A stretch of 64,000 nucleotides of DNA, taken from Myxococcus qinghaiensis (GTDB lineage: Bacteria; Myxococcota; Myxococcia; Myxococcales; Myxococcaceae). How positions within the stretch are numbered: the first letter of the stretch is position 1; each line of letters starts with the position of its first letter. Below the pieces are notes generated by a model that saw only the letters and a program-made list of their open reading frames with translations, had not been told where the DNA came from and ran no database searches. The position numbers were made by a program, and so were the translations under genes. The stretch lies in assembly GCF_024198215.1 (NCBI RefSeq), contig NZ_JAKCFA010000021.1, forward strand, positions 124,001 through 188,000, in the 5' to 3' direction. Below, one piece after another: positions 24,267-33,229 of this stretch.

Positions 24267-25073
24267 CTACTCCTTCGACGTCACCGGGGAGGAGAAGCCG
24301 TCACCCTGGCTGCCGGTGACGGTGCCGCCGCCGGGCGCGTGCGATTGCCCCATCTCGCCCAGGGGGCCGGGCCCTTCATGGAGCCAGGGGCGGGTCTGCG
24401 GCGTGTGCGTCTGCCAGAAGGGCTTCTCGAAGGGGCCCTTCTCCTCGGACGTGCTCGCCGGCGCCCCGTCCGACAAGGGCGACAGCACGACTTCCACGGG
24501 CTGTGGCGGGGGCGTCAGTCCGAGCAGCTTCTCCAGCTCCGCCTTTCGACTGGTGCCCTCGAAGGCCGAGTCGAGCTCGCTCTTCGTCGGCTTCACCTTG
24601 GCGATGTCCTTCTCGCTGTAGGGCGGCGTCTTGTTCTCCTCGATGGCCGTCGCGTTCGCCTTGAGCATGGCCTCCTCGGCCTGCTTGCCGGCGAGGGCCG
24701 CCTTCTCCTCCGCGGCCTGGAGCTTCTGGGCCGCGAGCTTCGAGGCCTCGGCGGCCGCCTGGCGCTTCGTCTCCGCGGCGGCGAGGGCTTCCTTCGACTT
24801 CTTGGCCTCCTCGGGCGTCTGTCCCGGCTTCTCCGCGGCCTTGCGCGCGGCGGCGGCGGCCTTCTCCGCGGCGGCCTTCTCCCCTCGCGCGGCATTCGCT
24901 TCGCGCTGGGCCTTCGGCACGGCGTTCCGGGCCGCCTCCGCCGCCTTGCGTTTGGCCTCGGCGGCGTTGCGTGCCGCCTCCGCCTTCTGTCGGGCTTCCT
25001 CCGCGCGGCGCTGCGCCTCGGCGGCATCGACCTTCGCTGCACTGGAGCTACCGGTTGCTGTCACTGCCACCAT
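24267..25073 (-). CDS. Ala/Lys-rich coiled-coil protein, short form (kinase-linked)
   Basis: 268 residues, no signal peptide. Residues ~14-135 are almost pure Ala/Glu/Lys/Arg/Gln helix (AEAQRRAEEARQKAEAARN). Residues ~148-190 form a conserved block (TPPYSEKD, then FEGTSRKAELEKLLGLTPPP). Residues 14-190 align without gaps to the first 190 residues of the 894-aa protein at 28491-31175; in the last 43 positions 34 are identical. The remaining ~78 residues are Pro/Gly/Ser-rich and differ from the long form. ATG 25073 has AGGAG seven bases upstream. It follows the second Ser/Thr kinase by 87 bases on the same strand, so it is probably in its operon. No known family; a kinase substrate or exported partner is a guess. 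Confidence 0.8.
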   Translation of the reverse strand: MVAVTATGSSSAAKVDAAEAQRRAEEARQKAEAARNAAEAKRKAAEAARNAVPKAQREANAARGEKAAAEKAAAAARKAAEKPGQTPEEAKKSKEALAAAETKRQAAAEASKLAAQKLQAAEEKAALAGKQAEEAMLKANATAIEENKTPPYSEKDIAKVKPTKSELDSAFEGTSRKAELEKLLGLTPPPQPVEVVLSPLSDGAPASTSEEKGPFEKPFWQTHTPQTRPWLHEGPGPLGEMGQSHAPGGGTVTGSQGDGFSSPVTSKE

Positions 25074-25160
25074 GGGGCTTCTCCTCTGGAGGGGGCAGCG
25101 AGTGGCCGCCCATGCATTCGAGGAGAAAGAGGGTGGGAGCCCACCCGCGTCCCAAGAAAC

Positions 25161-28100
25161 TCAGCGCTTCGCCTCCTGCCGCTGCCACGCCAGCACCTTC
25201 TGGAGCTCCGGCTGGCCACGGACGCCCAGGGCCTCCAGCCGCATCCGGGCCTCCTCGGCCAGCGTGAGTGCCCGCGCCCGGTCCGCCTCGGAGCGCGTCT
25301 CCATGAGGGCCCTGGCCTGGTGGAAGGCGATCTCCGCCGAGGCCAGTGGGTCCGTGGATTCCCCCTCTCGGGTATGGATGTTCCAGGCCCGTTCGAGCAG
25401 GGGGATGGCTTCCGCCGCGGAGCCCATCGCCAGCCGCGCCTTTCCCATGCAAGCCAACGCGTTCGCGCCGTCCGGGGACTCCGCGCCCCCGGCCTTCTCC
25501 ACGACCTTCAGCGCGCGCTCACAGTAGGCGAGCGCTTCCGCGAAGGCCCGGGTCTCCTGGGCCAGCCTGCCCAGGGGGAGCAGCACGGTCACCGTCTTGC
25601 CACTCTCAGCGCTCTGTTGTGTCTCCAGCAGCTTCAAGGCCGACAGCAGGTCGCGCCTCGCTTCGGAGTAGCGACCCGCTTTGATGTAGATGCGCCCCCG
25701 AACGGTCAGCGGGCCGGAGGCCTGCGTCGTTTGGGGGCCCAGGGAGCGTTGGAGTCGCTCCAGGGCCTCGGTGGCGACAGCCACGGCCTTGGGTCGCTGG
25801 CCTGACGCATCCAACGCGACCGCCTGTTGGCTGATGACCTGGACGACGGTGTAGTGGTCGGGGCCACGTGCTCGTTCCATGATGCCGCGCGCCCGCTCCA
25901 GCAGGGCCCACGCCTCGTCGAACTGGCCGTCGAGGATGGCGACCTGGCCGAGGCTCAGCAACGTCGACCCCAAGAGGGGGCCTTCCTTGGGAGAGGCTGC
26001 CTCCTGGAGGGCCAGGGCCTTGTGCCACGCGTTGACGGCCTGGGTGCGCCGGCCCAACGCCATCAAGACGGTGGCGACCCGGTTGTAGGAGGTCACGAGG
26101 GCCGGGTCGTCCGCGCCCAGCATGCGCTCACGCAACTCCAAGGCCTCGCTGTGAAACTCCAGCGACTGGTTGAACTGGCGTCTGGCGGAGCAGATCTTCC
26201 CCAACTGATGAAGGAGTTCGGGCGTGTGGAGGCTGTCCGGGCCGTTCCTCCTCCGCGAGAACTCCAGGCCCTGGCGCGCCTCCCGCTCCGCCTCGTCGAA
26301 CTGGCCATTCTTCTCTCGCAGCGAGGCCACGCGCTTGTACATCTCCGTCGTGACGTCGGGGATGCGCTCCCGCCCCAGCCGCTCGACGGAGGCCTTGGCG
26401 TGACGGATGAGCTTCTCCGCCTGCGCTCGGTGGGACTGCTCCTCGCCCACCAACCAGATGAGCTCCAGCCACGCCCTCGCCACGGTCTCGTCGTCGCGCG
26501 CGGCCTCTCCCTCCCACACGGCCTCGTAGAGGAACTCCTCCGCTTCCTTTGATTTGTTGAGGGCCCCGAGGGCCACTCCGTGAGTCTGGTAGACCTCCGC
26601 CTCCAGCGGCTTGTAGCCGAGTCCCTTGACCTCTTCGAGGAGGGCTGACGTCACAGCGAGCGCCGCGGTGTGCCGATTCGTCGCGAGGTTGGCCCGTGCC
26701 TGGGCCAGCTTGTGACGTGCCGCATCCACCTGGAGCCGGAGCGCGTCGGGCGGCTGGGGACGGCTGGAGAGGCCGGGCGCGTCGCGACACCCGCTGAGGC
26801 CCTGGAGGGAGGCCGCCAGTTTGCGCGAGTTCTCCACCGTCGTCGCGTCCGCCTTCTCCAGCACCTCCGTCACCGCGGAGAGCTGCCAGAGTCGCGCATC
26901 GAGACACGTGGAGGTCTGCCGGGCCTGCTCCGCGGCGTCCCCCGTCGCGGCCAGGCAGGCCTCGGTGCGAAGCGTTCGCCATTGCGAGGTGTACGCGTCC
27001 AGCGTGCCCTCGAGCTGCTCCCAGGCTCGCGTGGCATGGGGCATCCCGGTGGCGAGGAAGGCGGTGCGTATCCGCTCACGCCGCGTGGGGCTCCAGGCCA
27101 CCGAGAGCTTCTCCGATTCCAGCTCACACCCGGCTTCACGCCGCTGCGCCGTCGTCCCGAAGGCCGCGACGGTTCCGATGACCGCGGCCAGTGCGGCCGT
27201 GGCGAGAATCGGCAGGAGCCGCCAGCGCGGAGGCGAGAGCGCCGTCAGCAGGGGCTGCAGGGTGGGGAAGCGGTCCTCGGGCCTGGCGCTGAGCCCCCGG
27301 AGGACCGCGCGTCGCACCCGGGTCGGGACCTTCACGTCGCGTTTCGGAGCGCTCAGCCTCCCTTGCTGCGCGGCCTGGACCAGCTCCTTCAGTGTCTCGC
27401 CCTGGAAGGGGCGAGAGCCAAAGAGGGCCTCGTGGAGTGCCACGCAGAAGCTGAACTCGTCGGAGCGGGCATCCGCGCGCTGGCCCCGCACCAGCTCCGG
27501 GGCGAGGTAGGCGGGCGTGCCCAGCAGCTGGCCCGTCTGGGTGAGCTGCCCCACGGGAGTGGCAGGGGGCTCGGAATCCGCATGGAGTGGCGCGCCTCCC
27601 TCCTGCTGGAGGAGCCGGGCAATGCCAAAGTCCGTCACGAAGACACGCCCATCCTTGCCGAGGAGGACATTGGCGGGCTTGAAGTCGCGGTGCACCAGGC
27701 CCGCGGCGTGCGCGGCGGCCAGGCCCTTGCCGGCTTCGAGGAAGACCCGGAGCACCTCCTCCAACGGACGCGGCTGCTTCATCCACTCCGCCAGGGTGGT
27801 GCCCTCCACCAGGGCCATGGCCAGGAAGACGCTGTCGCCAAAGGTCCCCACGTCATAGAGGGTGACGACATTGGGGTGGGAGAGTCGGGCCAGCGCCTGG
27901 GCCTCGCGCAGCAGCCGCTGCTGCAGCTCCTCGCGGTGGTGTCCCTCGGGGCGCAGCACCTTGAGGGCCACCCGGCGGCCGAGCTCGGGGTCATCCGCGG
28001 CATGCACGACGCCCATGGCTCCGGAGCCGAGGCGCTCACGCACCACGTATCGGGAGACCCTTGTTCCAGGCACTGGGAGCAAGGGCAAAGGCTCCTTCGC

Positions 28101-28307
28101 GCCGACCTCCCGAGCACTGGACGGGGACTCGGCGCCCGCTCCCGCCGCGAGGACCCAGCGACAGTCCGCACAGCTCTCGATGTGGGCGAGCACATGCGTC
28201 CGGTCCTCTTCGGAAAGCAGACCGGCGAGAAAATCCGTCAGCGTCACTTCCTGGGGGCACGACTGCATGGGCAAGGGCTCCACGACGCGTTCCGGTCCTC
28301 CAAACAT
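25161..28307 (-). CDS. Zinc-finger Ser/Thr protein kinase with TPR region, paralogue 2
   Basis: 1048 residues, paralogous over its full length to the kinase at 16913-20080 (shared NVVTLYDVGT, GLVHRDFKPAN, ARSDEFSFCVALHEALFGSR, and the same WQRxEAKR ending). A ZAS-like N-terminus (Cys17, His42, Cys46, Cys49; HIESCADC) precedes a complete kinase domain (Lys116, Asp208, Asn213, DFG 226), a membrane segment (~362-382) and TPR-like repeats. Unlike its paralogue it is not followed by a sigma factor but by the short Ala/Lys-rich protein. The start is uncertain: ATG 28307 has no clear ribosome binding site, and ATG 28268 would still keep the zinc motif. The divergent neighbour is the long Ala/Lys-rich protein, so the kinase lies between two proteins sharing one module. 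Confidence 0.88.
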   Translation of the reverse strand: MFGGPERVVEPLPMQSCPQEVTLTDFLAGLLSEEDRTHVLAHIESCADCRWVLAAGAGAESPSSAREVGAKEPLPLLPVPGTRVSRYVVRERLGSGAMGVVHAADDPELGRRVALKVLRPEGHHREELQQRLLREAQALARLSHPNVVTLYDVGTFGDSVFLAMALVEGTTLAEWMKQPRPLEEVLRVFLEAGKGLAAAHAAGLVHRDFKPANVLLGKDGRVFVTDFGIARLLQQEGGAPLHADSEPPATPVGQLTQTGQLLGTPAYLAPELVRGQRADARSDEFSFCVALHEALFGSRPFQGETLKELVQAAQQGRLSAPKRDVKVPTRVRRAVLRGLSARPEDRFPTLQPLLTALSPPRWRLLPILATAALAAVIGTVAAFGTTAQRREAGCELESEKLSVAWSPTRRERIRTAFLATGMPHATRAWEQLEGTLDAYTSQWRTLRTEACLAATGDAAEQARQTSTCLDARLWQLSAVTEVLEKADATTVENSRKLAASLQGLSGCRDAPGLSSRPQPPDALRLQVDAARHKLAQARANLATNRHTAALAVTSALLEEVKGLGYKPLEAEVYQTHGVALGALNKSKEAEEFLYEAVWEGEAARDDETVARAWLELIWLVGEEQSHRAQAEKLIRHAKASVERLGRERIPDVTTEMYKRVASLREKNGQFDEAEREARQGLEFSRRRNGPDSLHTPELLHQLGKICSARRQFNQSLEFHSEALELRERMLGADDPALVTSYNRVATVLMALGRRTQAVNAWHKALALQEAASPKEGPLLGSTLLSLGQVAILDGQFDEAWALLERARGIMERARGPDHYTVVQVISQQAVALDASGQRPKAVAVATEALERLQRSLGPQTTQASGPLTVRGRIYIKAGRYSEARRDLLSALKLLETQQSAESGKTVTVLLPLGRLAQETRAFAEALAYCERALKVVEKAGGAESPDGANALACMGKARLAMGSAAEAIPLLERAWNIHTREGESTDPLASAEIAFHQARALMETRSEADRARALTLAEEARMRLEALGVRGQPELQKVLAWQRQEAKR

Positions 28308-28352
28308 AGCAGAGGCAGGGGGGCCGCCCGAGCGTCAGGACCTGTCGCCACG

Positions 28353-28396
28353 GAAATCTTGGGACGCGCGCGGACTCATTCCCTCTTTCCCCCCGA
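28353..28396. promoter_or_regulatory. Conserved 44-base element, copy B
   Basis: Matches copy A (15708-15751) at 35 of 44 positions without gaps. It lies 46 bases from the kinase start (28307, minus) and 95 bases from the long Ala/Lys-rich protein start (28491, plus). A weaker partial match (GGAAAATCCGGGGATGC) occurs at 20092-20108, next to the start of the paralogous kinase. It is probably promoter or regulator DNA common to these loci; its direction is not settled. Confidence 0.5.
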
Positions 28397-28490
28397 CTGC
28401 ATGGGCGGCCTTCACTGAATCGCGCACGGAGCGGAGGGGGAGCCCTCTCCGACGATGGGCCGTGAATCCCAATCAAGAAGGGTTTGTGTC

Positions 28491-31175
28491 ATGGGCGCTA
28501 TCGCACCTACGAGTGGTACTGGCTTTTCAAAAGTAGACCCCGCCGAGGCGCAGCGTAAGGCAGAGGCGGCGCGACAGAAGGCGGAGGCGGCGCGGCTCGC
28601 GGCCGAGGCGAAGCGCAAGGCGGCGGCGAAGGCCCGGGACTCGGTGGTGCAGGCCCAGCGTGACGCGAACGCCGCCCGCCAGCAGAAGGCCGCCGCGAAT
28701 ACGGTCGCCACGGACGCTCGCAAGGCCGCGCGCAAGCCGGGACAGACACCCGAGGAGTCGAAGAGGTCCAAGGAGCACGTCGACACCGCGGAGACGAAGC
28801 GTCAGGAGGCCACCCAGAAGTCGAAGGGCGCGGACAAGCGGCTTCAGGACAAGGAGGAGAAGGCGGCCCTCTCAGCGAAGAGCGCCGAGGAGGCGATGCG
28901 CAAGGCGAACGCGGCGGCCGTCGCGGAATGCAAGACGCCGCCCTACAGCCAGAAGGACCTCGACGCGACCCGGCCGACGAAGCGTGAGTTCGACTCGGCC
29001 TTCGAGGGCACCAGTCGAAAGGCGGAGCTGGAGAAGGTGCTGGGCCTGACGCCTCCTCCTGCCGCGGCGAAGCCCGGGGCTTCTTCCGCCGTGTCGCCCG
29101 AAGAGGCCGCGAAGGAGGATGCGAAGAAGGTGGGGCAGGCGCTGCTGCCCCATCGCATCGACCCCAAGAACCCGATGGGCTCGGTGATGAACTTCCCGCT
29201 CAAGACGCAGCCTGATGCCGCCGCGAAAGAGCTGGGCGAGCTGCTCAAGAATGGCGAGAGCCCCGAGTACCGCAAGGCGCTGCTCGAGGCCGTCAAACCC
29301 GAGCTTCAGCACATCGGTGGGGCGCTGGAGGATACCGGCTCCCTGGGCAAGGAGACCGTCACGGCCCTGGGGAAGACGGCCAGCACCTTGCGGCCCGAGG
29401 AGCAGCGCTTGCTCGCGGAGGGGCTGGCCGCGGGCGTGGATGCCGATGCGCGCCTGGGGACGGGTACGCACGCGGGGCTGCGTGAGAACATCCAGAAGGG
29501 AGAAGGGGCGGCCCTCTCCGTCCACCTCGCCACCGCGCTCGAGCGCTCCGGCAAGACCCGTCCCGCGGAGGCGCTGACCCAGACGGCGCGGGAGGAGGTG
29601 AAGGCGATTCGCGAGGACTTCGCCGAGAAGTCGAAGAAGGTCGAGGAGCTGAACGGCCAGGTCGCCAGGCTCGTCGCGGGGTTCGGCCCGGCGCTGACCG
29701 AGCAAGAGCAGACGAACGCCATCAATGCCTTCAAGGACCGCCACAAGGAGGAGTACGGAGCACTCGAAGACTCGGCGAAGCAGTTGAAGGGGGCTGTCGA
29801 AGTCTCCAACGAGGTCCTGGGGCAGAAGGGGTCCACCCTCTTCGCGGGCAAGAATGGAGGACTGCCTGGCCTGGAGCAGGAGGCCGTGGCGGCAATGAAG
29901 CAGCTCAAGGGCTTCGTCGGGACGGACACGGGGCAGAAGTTCATCGACGAGGAGGTGGAGAAGCAGAGCAAGGGTGAACCCTCCTTCCTGGATGGTGTCG
30001 CCGAGCTGGTCGCGGGCCCCAAGCTCGGAAAGGATGCCAATGACATCGCCAAGGGCCTGACCACGGCGGTCAGCAAGGGGCTGGTGAGTGCGGCCCTCCA
30101 GGAAGCGGCCAATGGCGGGGGCAGCGCGGGCGCTCGGCGCGTCTTCGACAACGTGTTGAGCAAGAATCCCGCCCTGTTTGGCGTCACGGCAGAGGACGTG
30201 AACATCCTGAAGGGGCACTTCAATGACCTGATGGATGGGAAGGAGAATGCCGGTCAAGCGCTGGACACCGCGATACGGAAGCTCGTTGTCGATGTTCCTG
30301 GCACGACGGGGAGCTCCTCGGCCGCTGCCGCACTGAGAGGGTTGGGGGTGGTGGCAGGCCTCTTTGCTGTCACGAACAGCGGGACGGAGATCGCCAAGAA
30401 GCTCAAGGACGACCAGGGAGTGAACCTTGCGGATGCGACAAAACTCCTGGGTGATTCTCTTTCGGCCACAGCGGACACCGGCCTCTTCTTGCTGGATGTC
30501 TTCAAGAGGGGCGCGCCGACGGCGAACGCCGTCTTCGGAAAGCTGAACCCCGTGGGTGGCGTGCTTGGGGCCATCGGGGACGGGCTCGCCGCCGCGAACG
30601 CGTTCCAGGAGGGTGAGACCCTGGAGGGCTTCGCGAAGTCAGCCTCCGCCGCGGGTGGCGCGCTGCTCGCCGCCGCCGCGCTCTCTCAGGCCGTCCCCGT
30701 GGCGGGGCAGGTCGTGGGAGGCATCTTGTTCGCGGCGGGCGCCGGGCTCTCGCTCTGGAACGACAGTCAAAAGCGCCAGGAGAAGCAAGAGGACACTCGG
30801 GCCTTCCTGAAGGGAGCGGGGATTTCCTCTCACCTTTCCAAGTGGCTGGGGGACCCCGATACCGCCGTACAGACTGGTCGCTTCCTCGACCAGCTCGCGG
30901 TGCAGCTCCACACCACGCCGTATGCGCTTCGCAAGCAACTGGAGAGCGTCGAGGACCCGAAGAAGCTGGATGCCTTCTTCTACGCGGTCGAGAAGACGCC
31001 GAGTGACGATTCCGAACGGTTCGTCACCCAGGACGCGACGCCTGGACAGTTCAGGACGCAGGGCTTCTCCGCGGGCGGACACGGCACCGGGCAGGTGTAC
31101 TCCGTTTCGGAGTACTACCTCGAGAGTCTCGCGGATGCCGCGGCCTACCTGCGAAGCAACGGCATTTTTGCCTGA
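28491..31175 (+). CDS. Large Ala/Lys-rich protein with hydrophobic C-terminal region (kinase-linked)
   Basis: 894 residues, no signal peptide. Residues 1-190 are the module shared with the 268-aa protein: a charged coiled coil (to ~140) then PPYSQKDLD and FEGTSRKAELEKVLGLTPPP. Residues ~200-600 are mostly helical and soluble-looking. Residues ~605-630, ~655-705 and ~715-755 are Ala/Gly-rich hydrophobic helices (GGALLAAAALSQAVPVAG, GGILFAAGAGLSLW), like glycine-zipper membrane-inserting segments of secreted effectors or pore formers. The last ~130 residues are polar (LGDPDTAVQTGRFLDQL). ATG 28491 has AAGAAGGG eight bases upstream. It is divergent from the zinc-finger kinase. No known family. 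A common N-terminus with different C-termini is typical of secreted effector sets, but that role is inference. Confidence 0.8.
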   Translation: MGAIAPTSGTGFSKVDPAEAQRKAEAARQKAEAARLAAEAKRKAAAKARDSVVQAQRDANAARQQKAAANTVATDARKAARKPGQTPEESKRSKEHVDTAETKRQEATQKSKGADKRLQDKEEKAALSAKSAEEAMRKANAAAVAECKTPPYSQKDLDATRPTKREFDSAFEGTSRKAELEKVLGLTPPPAAAKPGASSAVSPEEAAKEDAKKVGQALLPHRIDPKNPMGSVMNFPLKTQPDAAAKELGELLKNGESPEYRKALLEAVKPELQHIGGALEDTGSLGKETVTALGKTASTLRPEEQRLLAEGLAAGVDADARLGTGTHAGLRENIQKGEGAALSVHLATALERSGKTRPAEALTQTAREEVKAIREDFAEKSKKVEELNGQVARLVAGFGPALTEQEQTNAINAFKDRHKEEYGALEDSAKQLKGAVEVSNEVLGQKGSTLFAGKNGGLPGLEQEAVAAMKQLKGFVGTDTGQKFIDEEVEKQSKGEPSFLDGVAELVAGPKLGKDANDIAKGLTTAVSKGLVSAALQEAANGGGSAGARRVFDNVLSKNPALFGVTAEDVNILKGHFNDLMDGKENAGQALDTAIRKLVVDVPGTTGSSSAAAALRGLGVVAGLFAVTNSGTEIAKKLKDDQGVNLADATKLLGDSLSATADTGLFLLDVFKRGAPTANAVFGKLNPVGGVLGAIGDGLAAANAFQEGETLEGFAKSASAAGGALLAAAALSQAVPVAGQVVGGILFAAGAGLSLWNDSQKRQEKQEDTRAFLKGAGISSHLSKWLGDPDTAVQTGRFLDQLAVQLHTTPYALRKQLESVEDPKKLDAFFYAVEKTPSDDSERFVTQDATPGQFRTQGFSAGGHGTGQVYSVSEYYLESLADAAAYLRSNGIFA

Positions 31176-31197
31176 CGTGCCGGCGGCCAGCCCCTCG

Positions 31198-31224
31198 CGG
31201 AATCGCTGTCAGCGCGCGATTCCG
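31198..31224. terminator. Perfect 9-bp hairpin between convergent genes
   Basis: CGGAATCGC (31198-31206) pairs with GCGATTCCG (31216-31224) over nine bases. It lies 22 bases after the long Ala/Lys-rich gene and overlaps the last codons of the converging aldo/keto reductase. Confidence 0.45.
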
Positions 31225-32078
31225 TCGAGCGCGGCGAGGCCCTTCGCCGGCAGGACGAGCGACGCCGCGGCCACGTTCTCGCGCAGGTGCGCGACTGACG
31301 ACGTGCCTGGGATGAGCAGGATGTTCGGCGAGCGGTGAAGCAGCCATGCGAGCGCGACCTGCATCGGCGTCGCGCCCAGCTCGTTCGCCACTCCCGTCAG
31401 CGTCGAGGACTGGAGCGGCGTGAAGCCTCCGAGCGGGAAGAACGGCACGTAGGCGATGCCCTGCCTCGCCAGCGCGTCGATGAGCGCGTCGTCCCCGCGA
31501 TGCGCCAGGTTGTAGTGGTTCTGCACGCACACGATTTCGGTGAGCGCTTGCGCTTGCTCGACCTGGCGCGCCGTCACGTTGCTGAGGCCGATGTGGCGAA
31601 CCAGCCCCTCGCGCTTCAGCTCGAGGAGGACGGCGAGCTCCTGGTCGAGCGGGCCTTCCGTCGGCGTCATGCTCATCATGCGCAGGTTGACGATGTCGAT
31701 TGCGTCGAGCCCGAGGTGTCGCAGGTTGTCCTGGATGCCCGAGCGGAGCTCGGCGGGCGAGAGCGCAGGGAGCCACGACTTGTCCTCGCCACGCCGCCCA
31801 CCCACCTTCGACACGATGACGACGTTCTTGGGATACGGATGCAGCGTGGCGCGGATGAGCTGGTTCGTGACGTGTGGCCCGTAGGCGTCGCTCGTGTCGA
31901 TGTGGTCGATGCCGAGGGCCATCGCCTCGCGCAGCACCGACGCGGCTGCTTCGGAGTCACGCGGCGGTCCCCAGACCTGCGGGCCCGCGAGCTGCATGGC
32001 GCCGTAGCCCATGCGGTGCACCGTGAGCGAGGTGCCGGGAAACGTGAAGCGACCGCCGAGTGTGTCTGTATTCGTCAT
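31209..32078 (-). CDS. Aldo/keto reductase, YdbC (pyridoxal reductase)-like, copy 2
   Basis: 289 residues, paralogous to the reductase at 20346-21224 over its whole length (LGYGAMQLAG/MGYGAMQLAG, HIDTSDAYGPHVTNQ with Asp61 and Tyr66, Lys91, YVPFFPLGGFTPLQSS, and the shared PNILLIPGTSSVAHLREN). It should be an NADPH-dependent cytoplasmic reductase. It is divergent from a different LysR gene only 48 bases away. Together with copy 1 it forms a same-direction repeat of ~870 bases flanking about 10 kb. Confidence 0.92.
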   Translation of the reverse strand: MTNTDTLGGRFTFPGTSLTVHRMGYGAMQLAGPQVWGPPRDSEAAASVLREAMALGIDHIDTSDAYGPHVTNQLIRATLHPYPKNVVIVSKVGGRRGEDKSWLPALSPAELRSGIQDNLRHLGLDAIDIVNLRMMSMTPTEGPLDQELAVLLELKREGLVRHIGLSNVTARQVEQAQALTEIVCVQNHYNLAHRGDDALIDALARQGIAYVPFFPLGGFTPLQSSTLTGVANELGATPMQVALAWLLHRSPNILLIPGTSSVAHLRENVAAASLVLPAKGLAALDGIAR

Positions 32079-32126
32079 GGGCTCGAATCTAACGCTGGCC
32101 CCGATTCACACTAGCAAATAGCATGA

Positions 32127-33056
32127 ATGCCAATCATGAACGCTGTGAGTGCCAGGGACCTCGACCTCAACCTGCTGCGAGTGCTCGTCGCCGTCGCCGA
32201 TACGGGCTCGGTGACGAAGGCGGCCGCGGGGCTCTACCTCACGCAGTCGGCGGTGAGCGCGGCGCTCGCCCGGCTCAGTGAGGCGCTGGACACGCCAATG
32301 CTCGTGCGCCACGGCCGCGGCGTGATTCTGACGAGCCGGGCCGCGCGCCTCGTGACCGAGGTCCGTCCGCTGCTCGAGGCGATGCTCCAGGCCGCGCTCT
32401 CGCCGGCGCGCTTCGACCCACGCACGAGCGAGCGAATCATCCGCCTGGGGCTCGCCGACTTCGCGGACGAGTGGCTGCTGCCGCCGCTGTTGCGCAGGCT
32501 CGGACGCGACGCGCCCAAGATGCGGCTCGTCTGCACGCCGGCCCAGTTCCGCACGGTGGTCGACGCGCTTGCGACCCGTCGCATCGACCTCGCGGCCACG
32601 GTCATCGACAAGCTGCCGCGAGGCATCCTGCGCACGCCGCTCATCCGAGGCCACTTCGTCTGCCTGTTCGACCCGCGCCACGTGCGGCTCGGCGCGCGAC
32701 CTGGCAAGCGCGCCTATCTCGCGCAGGAGCACGTCATCGTCTCCTTCAACGGAGACCTCCGGGGCACCGTCGAGGACAGGTTCGGCGTCGAGCGCCGCGT
32801 CCGCTGCTCGGTCGCGAGCTTCAGCGCGATTGGCGCCATCGTCGACGGCAGCGAACTGGTGGCGACCTTGCCCGAGGCCTTCGCGGCGCAGCTCCTGCGG
32901 CAACGGCCGCACCTTCGCACCGCGCCCTTTCCCTTCGCGCACCCCCCCGGCGGCATGGACCTGCTCTGGCCCGCAGCGCTGGACGAGGACGACGCGTGCG
33001 CCTTCGTGCGCGCCGCGATTCTCGATATCGCCAGGCAGGCGCCCGCTCCTTCTTGA
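32127..33056 (+). CDS. LysR family transcriptional regulator (NodD-like group)
   Basis: 309 residues. The helix-turn-helix is at ~10-70 (DLDLNLLRVLVAVADTGSV, YLTQSAVSAALARLSEALD, LVRHGRGVILTSRA), with the NodD/LinR-type substrate domain after it. It is not closely similar to the LysR gene beside reductase copy 1, so only the reductases are obviously duplicated. ATG 32127 is used; ATG 32136 is also possible. The probable target is the divergent reductase. No ligand can be assigned. Confidence 0.9.
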   Translation: MPIMNAVSARDLDLNLLRVLVAVADTGSVTKAAAGLYLTQSAVSAALARLSEALDTPMLVRHGRGVILTSRAARLVTEVRPLLEAMLQAALSPARFDPRTSERIIRLGLADFADEWLLPPLLRRLGRDAPKMRLVCTPAQFRTVVDALATRRIDLAATVIDKLPRGILRTPLIRGHFVCLFDPRHVRLGARPGKRAYLAQEHVIVSFNGDLRGTVEDRFGVERRVRCSVASFSAIGAIVDGSELVATLPEAFAAQLLRQRPHLRTAPFPFAHPPGGMDLLWPAALDEDDACAFVRAAILDIARQAPAPS

Positions 33057-33229
33057 AGGCTGCTCTTCGCTGACTCCGCCTCCGGTGCTCCGGCCGCGGC
33101 CCGCACGTCGACGACGTGGAGGTCGTCATGTCTTCCCGCCAGGGGACTTGCGCTGCCGCTATTCTGTGTTGCTACCCACCGGTAGTCAGCGCTGCTGAGT
33201 CGCTGGAAGAGCGCTTCGTGGGCAATCAG

